Shown here in pieces: positions 44,124-56,305 of a stretch of DNA of 64,000 nucleotides. The number at the start of each line of letters is the position of its first letter. The stretch's first letter is position 1. Position numbers and translations under genes: made by a program. Source of the stretch: Humulus lupulus (Eukaryota > Streptophyta > Magnoliopsida > Rosales > Cannabaceae); assembly GCF_963169125.1 (NCBI RefSeq), contig NC_084797.1, positions 97,551,868 to 97,615,867 on the forward strand, given 5' to 3'. The notes below the pieces were generated by a model. It ran no database searches, was not told the DNA's origin, and saw only the letters and a program-made list of their open reading frames with translations.

Positions 44124-45975
44124 TGTTGGGGTTTTATGCCCTAATTAAAACCCAAAGTCTTTGTAATCTCATTTTATTATCAATAAAAGAATAAGAAATC
44201 ATTTTTTGACTTGGTCAATCACTTTGCTCACATGTTTTACTTTCATGCTTATTTGTTTAATATAAACTTCTATTAAATCCCGAGCATATAGCTAATCGTA
44301 CTTATAGTGACGTAATCATAGTGGAATATAAATATGATTATATGTTCAAAATAAGTTAGTCCTAAGATTAGTCAATGCACAGGATTTACACTGACTGGCC
44401 AATCTACGATATGATCTACTTACCCATTGTAGTGTTATGTTCTATCCAGAACATTATCAAAGTAGATAAGATCAGATGTATTTGTTACATTGGACTAGAA
44501 CGATATTGACAGTTGATAAGATAAGTAAACATACAGTTATTATCTATTCTAGTCATATCATATAGTTGACCATAGGTCAATTCAATCTCAATTATGAGTG
44601 GTTAGTATTCTAACTGATTGTATTATTTGAGTTCTTTGACTTGTTCGTTACCAGCTTACCCTACGGACTAGCCCATACTTACATCTTAGGAACTCGGTAG
44701 TATAATTGAGTGGGAGTGTTAATCATAGATATGAACATCTTTAGCTTCTGATGAAGAAGTGAAATGATGGTTTCCTTTTAGTTTGGTTCAAGGTGTTAAA
44801 TGATAGAGATATCATTTCAGTAATTAAATTAGTTTACTGAAATATCATTTACAAGGAACTAAGTGTTTTAAGGATAAAGCACAATGAGGGGTAAAACGGT
44901 ATTTTAGTCACATCTCATTGTAGACCGTTTGTAGAGGATTGAGTGACAATTATGGTTGTAACAATGGATAATTAATAGTGTATCTATATTTTTTATAGAG
45001 CATTCTATGAATTCAAGAGTGCAATTCCGAGTCTATAGTGGAGTCACGATGAATTAATAAGTTAGTAAATTTATTTGTTAGATTTATGATAACTTATTGG
45101 AGCTTGATTTCATAGGCCCATGATCCCCATTGTACCTTGGATAAAATCATCTAGATAGTCTCAATTAATTGATTTAATTATCAATTAGAATTATTAAAGT
45201 TGACCAGGTCAATTTTGGATAGTTTCACAGAGTTATGTAATTTAGAGAAGAAAAGAGAAATTAGGGCAGATTTGTTAATTAAGATAATTTTGTATCTAAA
45301 TTAATAAATAAGTTTAAATCAAGGTTCAAATTATAAATAATTAATTTGATAAAGGATTTAAATAATTATTTAATTAATTAAATCAATAGAAAATAATACA
45401 TGCCTTGATTTTAAGTCCAATGGGCTTATAATCAAATGAGAAATTTCACGGGCCTAAAGCCCATGATAATTTTGACCTAGGGATTCGAATTGGCTATTAT
45501 TTTATTGAGTTATTTTAATTAAATTAAATGGCCTAATTGAGTCTATAAAATGAGTGCTTAGAAAGAGTTGAAAACATAAGTTTAATCACTAGTTTTCTGA
45601 TAGTTTTAGATTCTCTCTAAACACAAGTCATTTTCTAAGCCTCTTTCTTATTTTCTCTTCTTCTCTCTGTATCTATCTCATGTGTTGAGAATTTCCCACT
45701 CTAGTCTAGGTGATTCTAAGGATACATTGGAAGACTGTGAAGAAATTTGAAGAACAATCCAGTTTCTTGATAATACTCTGCAACTGAAAGGATACAAGAA
45801 TTAGAGAAACTGAAGGAATGACTTTTTCATTCCGCTGCGTATACTGTAAGTATTCTTATCTTTGTTTCTCTTTGAATTCAATTTTACAAACATGTTCTAG
45901 GTTATCTCATATTAATTTGTTTAATATTAGATCTACATGAAAATAAATAAAGATCATGTATAAGCTTACCCAACA
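44124..45975 (+). repeat. 5' LTR of COP3 (1852 bp)
   Basis: TGTTGGGGTTTTATGCC..CTTACCCAACA. Reverse complement of 17825-19674 with scattered differences. A CTATAAAATGAG box at 45542 is a probable core promoter. Confidence 0.92.
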
Positions 45976-45977
45976 AC

Positions 45978-45988
45978 TGGCCTCAGAG
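45978..45988 (+). other. Primer-binding site-like sequence of COP3
   Basis: TGGCCTCAGAG, two bases after the LTR; differs from the initiator-tRNA-Met complement TGGTATCAGAG at two bases. The COP2 counterpart is deleted, so it is unclear whether this is family-specific or decay. Confidence 0.65.
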
Positions 45989-47545
45989 ACTTTGGTAATC
46001 TTTATTTTCATGCATGAAAATGTTTAAAATTATATTATTTGATGTGTTTGAATAATTGGATGGATTTTCATGTTTTGATAAATCATATTGATTTTATGTG
46101 ATTACTAGTAATTTTTAGGTTATTTTATTGTGTTTTCTATGCCATTAATTTTTATATATGCTTTATTTTGTGTAAAACATGTTAAAAATTAATTACAAAA
46201 TGGTTTTGGTTTGAAAAATTACACAAAAAAAATTTCAGAAAAATCTTTGCCTGGCTGCCCATGCCCGTGCGCACGCACGCGATGATCAATACCGTGTTCT
46301 GTTCATGTGATTTTTTTATATATTTTTTTAAATTAAAGAAAAATTAAAAATGTGAAAATAAATTATTTATAATCAAAACCAAAAATATCATTTTTGTTTT
46401 ATCATTTAAAATTGTTTTTAAAAAATAAGATTTTTTTATTAGTTGAGATTTAAATAATTAAATATTTTCTACAAAGATGCAAATTCAAATTTAAAAATAG
46501 ACTAACAACTTAATTTTAAATATTTTAATATATTAAAATATTAGAATTAAGATATCATATATTTAAGATATTTTCTTTTAAATTCTTGATATTTTTATTA
46601 ATTCTTTATTTGAAAATATAAATATCTTTTTATTCTATAGTTTTAAATATTTAAATTATTTGAAATTTGAATATTGTTAGTTAGGTATTTCTATTGATAT
46701 TTTAATTTGATTAACTGTTTTAAGTTATTTTAGGGTTGTTATAACTATTAATATATTTTTTTAAATGGTTAAAATATTTGCTTATAGTTGTAACAACATA
46801 AGATATTTTTGAAAAACAGTTTAGATATTGATTTTAAAATTTAAAATTGGTTAAATTTTGAAAAACATCATTTTTTTCAGCCAATTAATAAAATATTATT
46901 TTTAATAAATGAGATTTAAATTAATATATTTTTTAAAATTAACCTAAACCAAGTTGATTGTTGATAGATGAAGTTTAAATTAACTATTGTTAATTGTTGA
47001 TAAATTTCATTAAAATTGACTTATTTTTTGTAAAAATTAAATTAATTTGAATTTTTTGATAAATTCTAGATAATTAATTGTGGTATTTTTGCAAATAAAT
47101 AAATTATGATATTTTTGCATAAATTCATAGAATTGCTCATATAGTAACATGATTAGACCCATCCAATTATAACATGTCTGTATGCACTATATGTGATATT
47201 TTTGCAATTGGGCTTAGATGCATATAGTGGCCCATATGTTTGTTAGAACTATGGTTTTTGCCAAATAAAATATTCATAAAATGATAGGTTTTATTTGGGT
47301 CCACTAGAAAATGTAAAGTTTAAATTCCTCTCTTGTGGGTGATTCCACTTGTGAAGGCTCATTTGCTTTGCATGACTATAGTGGGCCTAATCAATTAATA
47401 ACAATAAATAAAACAAAGATTTAAATTCATGTCTTTTGGACCTTGTATGGAAGATTGAGGGCCTTTGTAGTGGGAACAACATACTGGACCCAACCCTCCT
47501 CCATACAAGCCCAATTGTTAAGGCCCATTTACCTGAGTTTGACTT
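45989..47545 (+). other. COP3 leader, left part, no gene
   Basis: Strongly AT-rich, non-coding. The part after about 46765 matches the COP2 leader. It contains the inverted repeat CTTGTATGGA (47442-47451) / TCCATACAAG (47500-47509). With the part right of TAT-D the leader totals about 2.4 kb, long for a Copia element. Confidence 0.7.
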
Positions 47546-48286
47546 TGTTGATGTGGTTCTTCGGCAATAGGTAATTATACGAATAAATAGGATGGATTAG
47601 TGCTAATTGGTGAACCGTAATATGAAAATAACTATAGATGATCTCTCCTTTCTTTTTAGGTGGTTCGAAGGTTAAAATCCCTCTAGTCCACCAGGCGATA
47701 TTATAGATATCTCTTGACTATTTCTTACAGAGTGTTTCTTTACAAATATATGCCAACCCCATGCCCTACCCAGGGTCTTGGTATTTATAGGAAGAAGATA
47801 TCTGGCTTGGCAATGGGGTCATCCCGTGATCTCTTTATCCTTCACGTCATGTCTGTGACACTGATGATTAATTCTTGAACTTTGCAGTGAAGTGTGGTCT
47901 AATCAATAGGTAAGGAGGGATAATGGGCCCCATGGCCCAAATCAGGCATGGGATGTCCGAACACGCACGTTTATACTGCGTGTCCGAGAATTCAGGAATA
48001 GAATAGACACGTGATGTCTGATATATGCACGTTTATATTGCGTGGTTGACTTTACAAGGGTTCGGAAGTCAGGGCTCTACTGCATCACGAGCTCAACGTG
48101 GCGCCAGCTCGTGACACTCATACTCTAGCTACATGATGCCTCCATGTAGTAGTTAACTCTCTAATCAGCTCGGGATGTAGAAAAGGAGGCCCGCAACACA
48201 CAGCTCCGGGGGGACGATCTACACATGTCAGATCGAATCAGGCCCTTTTCTAGCTCGCCAATATGTGCGGATATTTAGGGTGTACA
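47546..48286 (-). repeat. 3' LTR of TAT-D (741 bp)
   Basis: TGTTGATGTG..GGGTGTACA. Longer than the other LTR by 22 bp near 47576; the extra segment lies between two ATTA words. Confidence 0.93.
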
Positions 48287-48301
48287 TTTGCCCCCCAAGC
48301 C
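48287..48301 (-). other. Polypurine tract of TAT-D
   Basis: TTTGCCCCCCAAGCC on the plus strand; GGCTTGGGGGGCAAA directly before the 3' LTR on the minus strand. Confidence 0.88.
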
Positions 48302-48554
48302 CCTGCTCGTGACCCATGACGTCATCTGTGGTCTTCACAGCGGGGGCTTTTAAGTATCCCTTTCGACTTTTCATGTCCCGCCCCCTGTGTGGGCATCGGA
48401 CACGTGGAGTGCCGTGGTTGGCGACTGCTCGGTTTCCGAGGCTTGCATTAAATGGCCTAGACTGCTTTCGGTCATCGTTTTGCCTCTCGAGTTATGATCC
48501 TTGTATCTCACATTAATTTGATTTGATGACCCTCGTTCCTTTATGCCTCTTACG

Positions 48555-48565
48555 TATATATATAA
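48555..48565 (+). promoter_or_regulatory. TATA box for TAT-D antisense gene
   Basis: TATATATATAA about 270 bp inside the PPT on the plus strand, followed by a ~750-bp leader before the antisense ATG. A leader intron is possible: AGTCCTCTG near 48780 and TTTTTAG at 49269-49275. Confidence 0.5.
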
Positions 48566-49321
48566 GGTTGGCCATCTTCCGTATTAGCCACCCTTCATTT
48601 GAAGTTATTTCCTCATTTTATCTCCTTTTTAGTCTCAGAAGTTTCTCTTCTTCCGGTTATCATCCCAGAGATCCCTACGCTCTTGCCATAGGAGTTTCTG
48701 CACCAGTCCAGCTTTAAAGACTCCACCAGGACTCCGATTTCTACGCTTTTTGCGGCTTTCATACGGAAAATACACTGTAAGTCCTCTGCCTGTTGCATGT
48801 TTTGATCTTTCTGTTTTTCGGTTAGGCAAACCTCTTTCTTAGTCGCACATTGTAGGTTGTTTTTGGCTGGTTTTTGGTGCATAGGTTTCGGTCCTAGGTA
48901 TATCGACTATACGAGAACATGTCTAGGAACGTGATGTTTGGGACAAGATAAATTCTGGGTAATTTTTCTGGGTAGCTTTTCCGGGTAGTTTTAGGGAATG
49001 CCTGTTTGGAAAGGGGAAGGTGAGAGGTTTCTAGGGTGCAAATCCGAGTAGCTTAGGGGTCACGCTTCCTAGGCGGTTTTGCTTTTTAAAACTTTCCCTC
49101 CAAGGCAAGCATTATCCTGACCCTCCTGACACACAGATCCTGAGAAATCGGGGATCTGTTGGAAACATGGGCGCATGAGCATGGCATTGCGTGGCCTCAC
49201 GCACCGCGGGCTGAGATTACCTCAGCCCGTGTATGAAAATCACTTCTTGCGCTATACTCCCTTTTCTATTTTTAGGTCGCCTATTTAAACTTTTCTTCCT
49301 TCTTGTTCGTTAGGCGACCAG

Positions 49322-51980
49322 ATGGGACCCAGGAAAAACGTACCCAAGAAGAGCACGGCTGGCTCGTCATCCCAACAGGCCATCAAGGGGAAAGGGATTG
49401 CTGTGGATTCTCCCATCCCCCACTTCGGTCCCACAGTGGAGAAAGAGGTAGAGGTGGGACATGATTCTTTCTTCGAGGCAGAGAGGATAGTCTCGAAGAT
49501 TACGACCCAAGGAGGGTCAACACGATCCTGCTGTCCCATAACATCGAAATCGGGACAGGCGCTCTTGTTGCCCGACCTCCTCTCAAGGGCGAGAGGAGAT
49601 GCACGCCCCTCGACGAGGAGTTCGTGGCTTAGAGCGATGAACACCTAAAGGTCGGGGCCTTCCTACTGCTGGACCAGTACTTCGCGGATTTTCTGAATTA
49701 CGTGAAGCTGGCTCCCTTCCAGCTGCCCCCTAATTCCTACCGTTTGTTGACGGGGCTGAGGTACCTCTTCTTGAGGCATGAGTGGGAGGTCCCAACCCCA
49801 GCGGACATCCTTTTCTTCTTCTGCCTCAAAGCCAGCCCAGATCAACGGGGACGAGGTGACGGGTTCTACTATTTGACCCGTTTTCCCAACTCTCCCGCAG
49901 TCATCGAGCTGCCCAGCCACCCCAACGACTGCAAGGACCAGTTCTTCATGTCGACGGGGTTTCGCAACTGCGAATACCACTACTTCAACCATCCTCGTAA
50001 GTTCTCTCTATTCTCAGCTCGCAAAATTAGCACATTGCTTTATCTCTTTTCACGTGTGTTGACTTGAACATCATCGTGCAGCCATCTTCGCGAGGACGAC
50101 CAAATCGGTGACCCTTGGGGGTCAATATGAAACCTTGGTGGGGCTCCCATCAAATGAAAAAGACTACCGCCAGCTCGTGTCGGATGAGACGGTGCTGGCG
50201 TGTAAGTTGATTTCTTCTGGCCAGACTCTGGCCTTAAGGAGGTCGCAGGCTATCCCAGTAGTTCGCGAGCTGGTGCCTATCCCCAAGGGGGATGCTACGG
50301 ACAGTGACGAGCAGTACGAGGAAGATGAGGTGTCGCTCGTGCGACAAAAGCGGGCCCTCGAGGCTGCTCAGGGCCCTGACGTGGATCGAATTCAGTCAGG
50401 GGCAGCAGCCGGCCCCTCCAGCCAAGGTAACCCATACCTGTTTAAAGACTTAGCCAGGGCTACCACAAACCTAAGGCTGGCTAGGTTTAACCCAAGCCAG
50501 CTCGTTCATCGTCATCGAGATGACCCAGACCTTAATATAACCCTACTCCAGTGTGTAGATCAATTAGTGTTGCATCATGATATGGGCCGCCCTAGGGGAA
50601 CTGTAGTAGTAGACAACACTCTGGCTTTTAGGTCGGCCTTTTTTGAGGAGTACGGGACCAACCTTAGGTCGTGGCCCTCCCTTCTGAGGGTGTAGTCGCT
50701 CCAGGGCTTAGGCAGTATGTAGAGGAGTCCAATCCCGAGGCGGATCCGAACCCAGAACCCCCTCTCATTCGCGAAGTTATAAACTTAGGCTCCCCCATAG
50801 AAGCTTCGAGGCCGGAGGTCGTGGCACTAGATTCCTCCTCCAGCTCAGAGGGTAGGACCTTTGCAATACATCTTTAGACTTCTCTTGTAATGAAGTAACC
50901 TTGTATGTATATTAACACTCCCGTCCCACTTTTTTTTGTTTTAGGCAAAGAGATGGCTCAGCTCGGTGACAACGTCCTGCGGTCCATCTTCCAAGGGGGG
51001 AATCCTACCTCCGGGTCGTCCGGGCCACTGGTCAAGAAACCCCGGCTGACCAAGAAGGCTCCTCCCGGGACCATCTCCAAGTCTCCCGCCAAGGGGAGGG
51101 GCCAGGTTCCTGCCGCTGCAGAGAACATGCTCCCACCTCCCCCGCGGCCTCCGGTCCCTACTCGGGAATAGGAGGCACCAGCCGAAAACCCACCAACTCC
51201 CACTCCCATCGTGCGCATCCCGATGAACACTCAGGCCCTGGAGAAAATTCCCGAGGCCTTCCGAAGGACGGTCTACGAGACTGCAAGCTATACGGTGGAC
51301 CATTACTACAATGCCACTCCGAGGGACTTGCGAGAGATCGAGACGAAGAGCCCCGAGAATGTTATGGAGTCTTCGCTGGGGATGACCCTCACGGTAAGTT
51401 TATTTAGTTAACTTTCTTTGTTTTCTTCCTAGCATCTGCTTCTTTGCCTTACTTTCTATGACTTTGCAGGTGGCTTTGGCTCTACATCATAGCATAGCCC
51501 GGTCTAGGGCGTGGTTTGACGAGATCAGGGGCGAGTTCTAGATTGCTCAGGTTGCTCTCACGTCTGCACAATAGCAGGAGCAAAATGCCAAGGCTACCCT
51601 GACGGCTTCCAAAGAAAGCAAAAAGCTTGCACAGGCGGCCTTGGCCGCTGCGAAGGCCGAACTGGAGGCAGCTAGGGCTAAGCAATTGGAGGCCGAGGCT
51701 ACACAAGTTGCCTTGGCTGCTGCAAAGGCTGAGCTCGCGGAGGCCAATGCTAAGCAGGTGGAGGCCGAGGCCGCCACTGTGGCAGAGAGGGCGTCTTCGA
51801 CCAGGATGGCGACTTCTCCTTCCTAGCGCCTGAGGTGTGGGAACCATTTCTCGAGAAGTTCAAGGCCCGCCTTCAACAGGAACCGCCTTCTGAGACTGGG
51901 GAGACCTCCGCTGCTGGCGAGCGTGAAACCGAAGGGGTGACCTCATCAGAGCGGCCTGGGGGGGCCTACGATTTTTGTCT
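49322..51980 (+). pseudogene. TAT-D antisense gene, at least four exons (function unknown)
   Basis: Lies on the strand opposite to gag-pol. Exon 1: ATG 49322 (MGPRKNVPKKSTAGSSSQQA), frameshift near 49497, then VNTILLSHNIEIGTGALVA, a TAG where VAW is likely, YFADFLNYVKLAPFQLPPNS, FLRHEWEVPTPADILFFFCL and CEYHYFNHP to donor GTAAGT (49997). Exon 2: 50082 after ATCGTGCAG, PIFARTTKSVTLGGQYETL, LFKDLARATTNLRLARFNPS, to donor GTAGGA (50852). Exon 3: 50945 after TTTTAG, GKEMAQLGDNVLRSIFQGG, a basic proline-rich region, ALEKIPEAFRRTVYETASYT, to donor GTAAGT (51394). Exon 4: 51470 after TTTGCAG, VALALHHSIARSRAWFDEIR, then an Ala/Glu-rich coiled coil (51590-51790) and a frame-shifted tail EVWEPFLEKFKARLQQ. 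Each intron restores the reading frame. Tat elements are known to carry antisense ORFs here; their function is unknown. The 3' end is approximate. Confidence 0.8.
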
Positions 51981-52129
51981 TCTTTACTTATTTGTAGTAT
52001 TTTACCACGAGGTTTTTCCTCCTCGAGACAATTGGTTTCCCTCACTTTCATTTCAATTTATTTTTAATAGTTGTTATTATTTATATATATATTTTTTGTG
52101 TTTGGTAAAAACTAAGTTTGTGTCGGTCT

Positions 52130-52825
52130 ATTGACTTTTTCTTCGAAACTACAAAGTATTGCCAGTCAATTTTAACAAACTTATAAGTTTTTAGGACCTA
52201 GTTACATCCAGGACAATTAACTAAGAACTCAGTCTGAGTTAATTGTTATTGATACCTCATGTTTTTTAAGAAAAACATCAATTAACCAGTTTGAATCAAC
52301 TTCTAAATTCTAGGACCTGGTTGTATCCATGACATATTTGATTTTAAGAACTTAGTTTGTGTTAATTGTTATTGATACCTTGTGCTTTTTAAGAAAAGCA
52401 TCAATTAACCAATTTGAATCAACTTCTAAATTCTAGGACCTGGTCGTATCTAGGACATATTTGATTTTAAGAACTTAGTTCGCGTTAATTTTATCGACGC
52501 CTCGTGCTCTTTAGGAAAAACACTAGTTAGTCAATTGAACTAATTTCTAAATTCTAGGACCTGGTCGTATCCAGGACATATTTGATTTTAAAAACTTAGT
52601 TCGCGTTAATTTTATCGACACCTCGTGCTCTTTAGGAAAAAACACTGGTTAGTCAATTTAACTAACTTCTAAGTTTTTGGGACCTAGTCGCATCCAGGAC
52701 ATATTTGATTTCAAAAACTTATTTCGCGTTAATTTTATCGACACCTCGTGCTCTTTAGTAAAAACACTGGTTATTCAATTTAACTAACTTCCAAGTTTTT
52801 AACCTGGTTGTAGCCAGGACATATG
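52130..52825. repeat. 119-123 bp tandem repeat between TAT-D pol and antisense gene
   Basis: The word TAGGACCTGG..ATCCAGGACA recurs at 52192, 52311, 52434, 52555, 52678 and, shortened, 52800. Each unit also holds TTAATT..ATCGACACCTCGTGCTCTT and CAATTTAACTAACTTCTAAG. About five and a half units, the rightmost three most alike. It ends at the TATGCCCCCCAAGTAAACA purine tract-like block near 52820. Confidence 0.88.
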
Positions 52826-52977
52826 CCCCCCAAGTAAACAGAAAGAGATCTTTCTTGGTTACTTGGAAAACGCTCTTCTAGCACTATCCACACACAAACA
52901 TATAACGATATACAAAAGTACTTCTCATTTTTAATAAAACAAGACAAATTTCGTAATTAAACCTTACAAAAGTATGA

Positions 52978-54739
52978 CTATTGATAATATTTCTTTAGGT
53001 GTATAGTGTTCCATGTCCGTGGGACTACTTCTCCATTAGGTCGAGCTAATTTAAAGGTCCCTTCCTTCACAACCTCTATGATCTGATAGGGTCCTTCCTA
53101 GTTCGGCCCCAAAACTCCGTCCTTGGGATCCTTACCGGCTAAGAAGACTCTTCGGAGCACCAGGTCACCTAAGGTAAAGATGCGTCTCTTGACCTTTGAG
53201 TTGAAATAACGAGTGTTCTTTTGTTGATAATGTGCGAGCTGCAGCTGCGAAGCTTCACGTTTTTTGTCAACTAGGTTGAGGGACGCGCTGAGCAATTTAT
53301 CGTTCTGGTCTTGGTCAAATGCCCAGACTCTATGTGAGGCTATCTTTGTTTCGACGGGAAGAACGGCCTCGCTCCCGAAAGTCAGAGAGAAAGGAGTGTG
53401 TCCCGTCGAAGTTCGGTGCGAGGTCCAGTATGCCCACAGCACTTAGGGGAGCTGTTCAGGCCAAACTCCCTTGGCTTCATCCAACCTCTTCTTTAGGCTC
53501 GCTTTTAGTGTCTTGTTCACTGCCTCGACCTGTCCATTAGCTTGTGGGTATGCCACGGAGGAAAAGCTCTTAATTATGTCGTGCTTTTATCAGAAGTCGG
53601 TGAAGAGGTCGCTATTGAACTGGGTTCTGTTATCCGACACGATCTTCTTTGGCAGCCCAAATTGGCAGACTATATTCTTAACCACAAAGTCGAGGACCCT
53701 CTTTGATGTAATCGTAGCCAGGGGCTCCGCTTCTGCCCATTTTATGAAGTATTCAATAGCCACCATCGCATAGCGAACTCCCCCTTTTCCCATGGACAAG
53801 GCACCAACTAAATCAATTCCCCAGACTGCGAACGGCCACGGGGACGAGATCATCTTTAGCTCGACTGGAGGGGCCCGGGCGACTGTGGCGAACTGCTGGC
53901 ACCTGTTGCACTTTTGGACATAGGAAAACAAATCTTTCGACAAAGTGGGCCAATAATATCCTTGCCTTAATATCTTCAAGGCTAGGTTTTTCCCCCCAGC
54001 GTGATCTCCACAAAACCCCTCATGGATTTCCCGTAGAATAATTTTCGCCTCGCCTGGCAGAACACACCATAGGAGAGGTAAAGAAAAACCACATCGATAT
54101 AACGTCCCGTCTTCCATTGTATACCTCGGAGCTTGGTAAAGTACCCTTCTTGCATCATTTTGATCTTCAGGTAACTTTCCTGTTGTGAGGTACTCGACTA
54201 TGGGAGTCATCCAGGTCGGCCTGGTGTCGATCATTTCGACCTCCCTCGCAGCTTCCTCTATGCTTGGCCTTTCCAAGAATTCCACCGGTACCAGGCCCAA
54301 GGTTTCGACCTCCCTGGAGGTGGAGAGCTTTGCTAAGGCGTCACCATTGGCGTTCTGCTCCCGAGGTATCTGTTCAACTAGGCTGTGCTCGAATGCGGAC
54401 AGGTCCGTCTTTACCTTGGTTAGGTAGGCCGCCATCTTGGTTCCCCGTGCCTGGTATTCTCCTGCCACCTGGTTTACCACGAGCTGGGAATTGCTATAGC
54501 ACAGGATGGAGCTGGCCTTCAGCTCCCGGGCCACCCTTAGTCCAGCCAATAATGCTTCGTATTCGGCCTCATTGTTGGATGCCTCGAATCCGAATCGCAG
54601 TGCATAGTGGAAATGATGCCCCTCCGGCGATATCAAAATGACTCTAGCTCTGGATCTGTTCTCGTTGGACGAACCGTCCACAAAGACTTTCCACAAGGCT
54701 CGCACCGGTTCTTCCACTGGTTCCTCTTGGAATCCCGTG
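52978..54739 (-). pseudogene. TAT-D archaeal-type RNase H and integrase
   Basis: Minus strand. The second RNase H begins ALWKVFVDGSSNENRSRARV (about 54700), with SNNEAEYEALLAGLRVAREL, CYSNSQLVVNQVAGEY (SDS expected, so D to N) and EQNANGDALAKLS. Integrase: zinc-binding H-H-C-C (EIHEGFCGDHAGGKNLALKI to VQKCNRCQQFA), core VWGIDLVGALSMG and KKIVSDNRTQFNSDLF, a stop near 53590, then SSVAYPQANGQVEAVNKTLK in shifted sequence, SFSLTFGSEAVLPVE-like HTPFSLTFGSEAVLPVETKI, and the C-terminal NTIHLKKYYQ with stop at 52978-52980. D-D-E of integrase is visible. Stops at 53590 and 53101. Confidence 0.88.
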
Positions 54740-56072
54740 CACTCTGCTACAAAATCATCCAGAGCTTGGGTTTTGATCGCAGTTCACGGCACGTACAGTA
54801 TCTCGAATTGGCTGAGCTCGATATCCCACTTCAAAAGACGCCCCGATGCCTCAGGTTTCTACAAAACCTGCCTTAAAGGTTGATCGGTTACGACGTGGTT
54901 TGAGTGGGACTGGAAGTACAACCTGAGCTTTCTGGAGGCCGTAATAAGGCAGAACGCCATCTTTTCCATCATCGGATACCTAGACTCGGCCCCGAGAAGC
55001 CTCTTGCTAATGTAGTAGACCGGCTTCTGAGACTGGTCCTCCTCACGAACTAGCACGGCGCTGGCTGCATCTTCCGTTACAGCTAGGTAGAGATAAAGAG
55101 GCTCTCCTGCTGTTGGTTTAGATAACACGGGCGACTCAGATAAGTGTGCTTTTAGGTCGAGGAAAGCACGCTCACACTCATCGGTCCACTCAAATTTTTT
55201 ATTTGCCCAGAGCAGGTTATAGAATGGCAAACACTTGTCGGTTGATTTGGAAATGAACCGATTAAGGGCTGCCACCCTTCCTGTTAGACTTTGGACGTCT
55301 TTTCGTGACCGGGGTGATGGCATTTCGAGCAGCGACCTGATTTTATCGGGGTTCGCCTCTATTCCTCTTGTGTTGACTATGAAACCTAGAAATTTTCGTG
55401 ACGCAACCCCGAAGGTACACTTTTGAGGATTCAACCTCATGCCATACTGCCTTAAAATCTTAAAACATTCTTTCAGATCGGGGACGTGGTTATCGGCGGT
55501 TTTTGACTTAACCAACATGTCGTCAACATACACTTCCATGTTTCTCCCGATCTGATTAGCAAACATCCTGTTGACCAATCTCTGGTATGTAGCTCCTGCA
55601 TTCTTCAGTTTGAAAGGCATGACCTTATAACAATAACGGTAGTTGGTGTCATGAAGATAGTGTGCTCCTGGTCCGCAGGATTCATGGCGATCTGGTTATA
55701 GCCCAAGTATGCATCCATGAAGGACATGAGCTCGTGCCCCGAAGTGGCATCCACAAGTTGATCAATCCTTGGCAAGGGGAAGCAATCTTTGGGGCAGGCT
55801 TTATTCAGATCGGAAAAGTCGATACAAGTCCGCCATTTCCCGTTGGGCTTCGAGACCAAAACAGGATTGGTGACCTAGATCGGGTATTTTGCCTCGTGAA
55901 TAAAGCCGCACTTTAAAAGTCGAGCTACTTCCTCTTCTAGGACCTCAGCTCGTGCCGTTTCTAGGCGCCTTTGTTTATGGGACTTCGCAGGCACGCTCTT
56001 GTCCAGGCTGAGGGTATGCATGATGACGCTTGGGATGATCCCTATCATGTCTTCGTGAGACCATGCGAACAC
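54740..56072 (-). pseudogene. TAT-D reverse transcriptase and first RNase H
   Basis: Minus strand. RT: FAWSHEDMIGIIPSVIMHTL, VLVSKPNGKWRTCIDFSDLN, KACPKDCFPLPRIDQLVDAT and FMDAYLGYNQIAMNPADQEH in one frame (56072-55605), then after a shift MPFKLKNAGATYQRLVNRMF, the intact active site EVYVDDMLVKS near 55525, and QKCTFGVASRKFLGFIV. RNase H: YLYLAVTEDAASAVLVREED, PVYYISKRLLGAESRYPMME and SNHVVTDQPLRQVL, then a stop at 54856 and LLKWDIELSQFEILYVPRT. It is the usual Gypsy RT-RNase H pair before the extra RNase H of this lineage. Confidence 0.9.
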
Positions 56073-56305
56073 ATCTATATTCTCCTATAGAAAGCTCAGC
56101 AGCTCCGCCTTCCTCTTATTACACAGGTTTTTCCCGAGCTTCACCAACTTCGAGGGGTCTCTCGGGTCGATGTTCACCTCTTCGAGTTCTTCGATGGCCT
56201 GGAGCTCGGATCTATCTTCGCCTATCCTGGGGTCGATATCGTCATTCAAGGTGATCCCTTCCCCACTGGCTTCTTGAGGTTTTTCTATCTTAGGAGTAGG
56301 TCCTA

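Noticed and set aside
48613..48882. Minus-strand ORFs between the TAT-D PPT and the antisense gene, and those opposite its exons
   Set aside because: No family features; the plus-strand reading has introns and a continuous protein, so these are shadows.
54185..54641. Plus-strand ORFs opposite TAT-D pol (54185-59289)
   Set aside because: They overlap clear RT, RNase H, integrase and gag on the minus strand.
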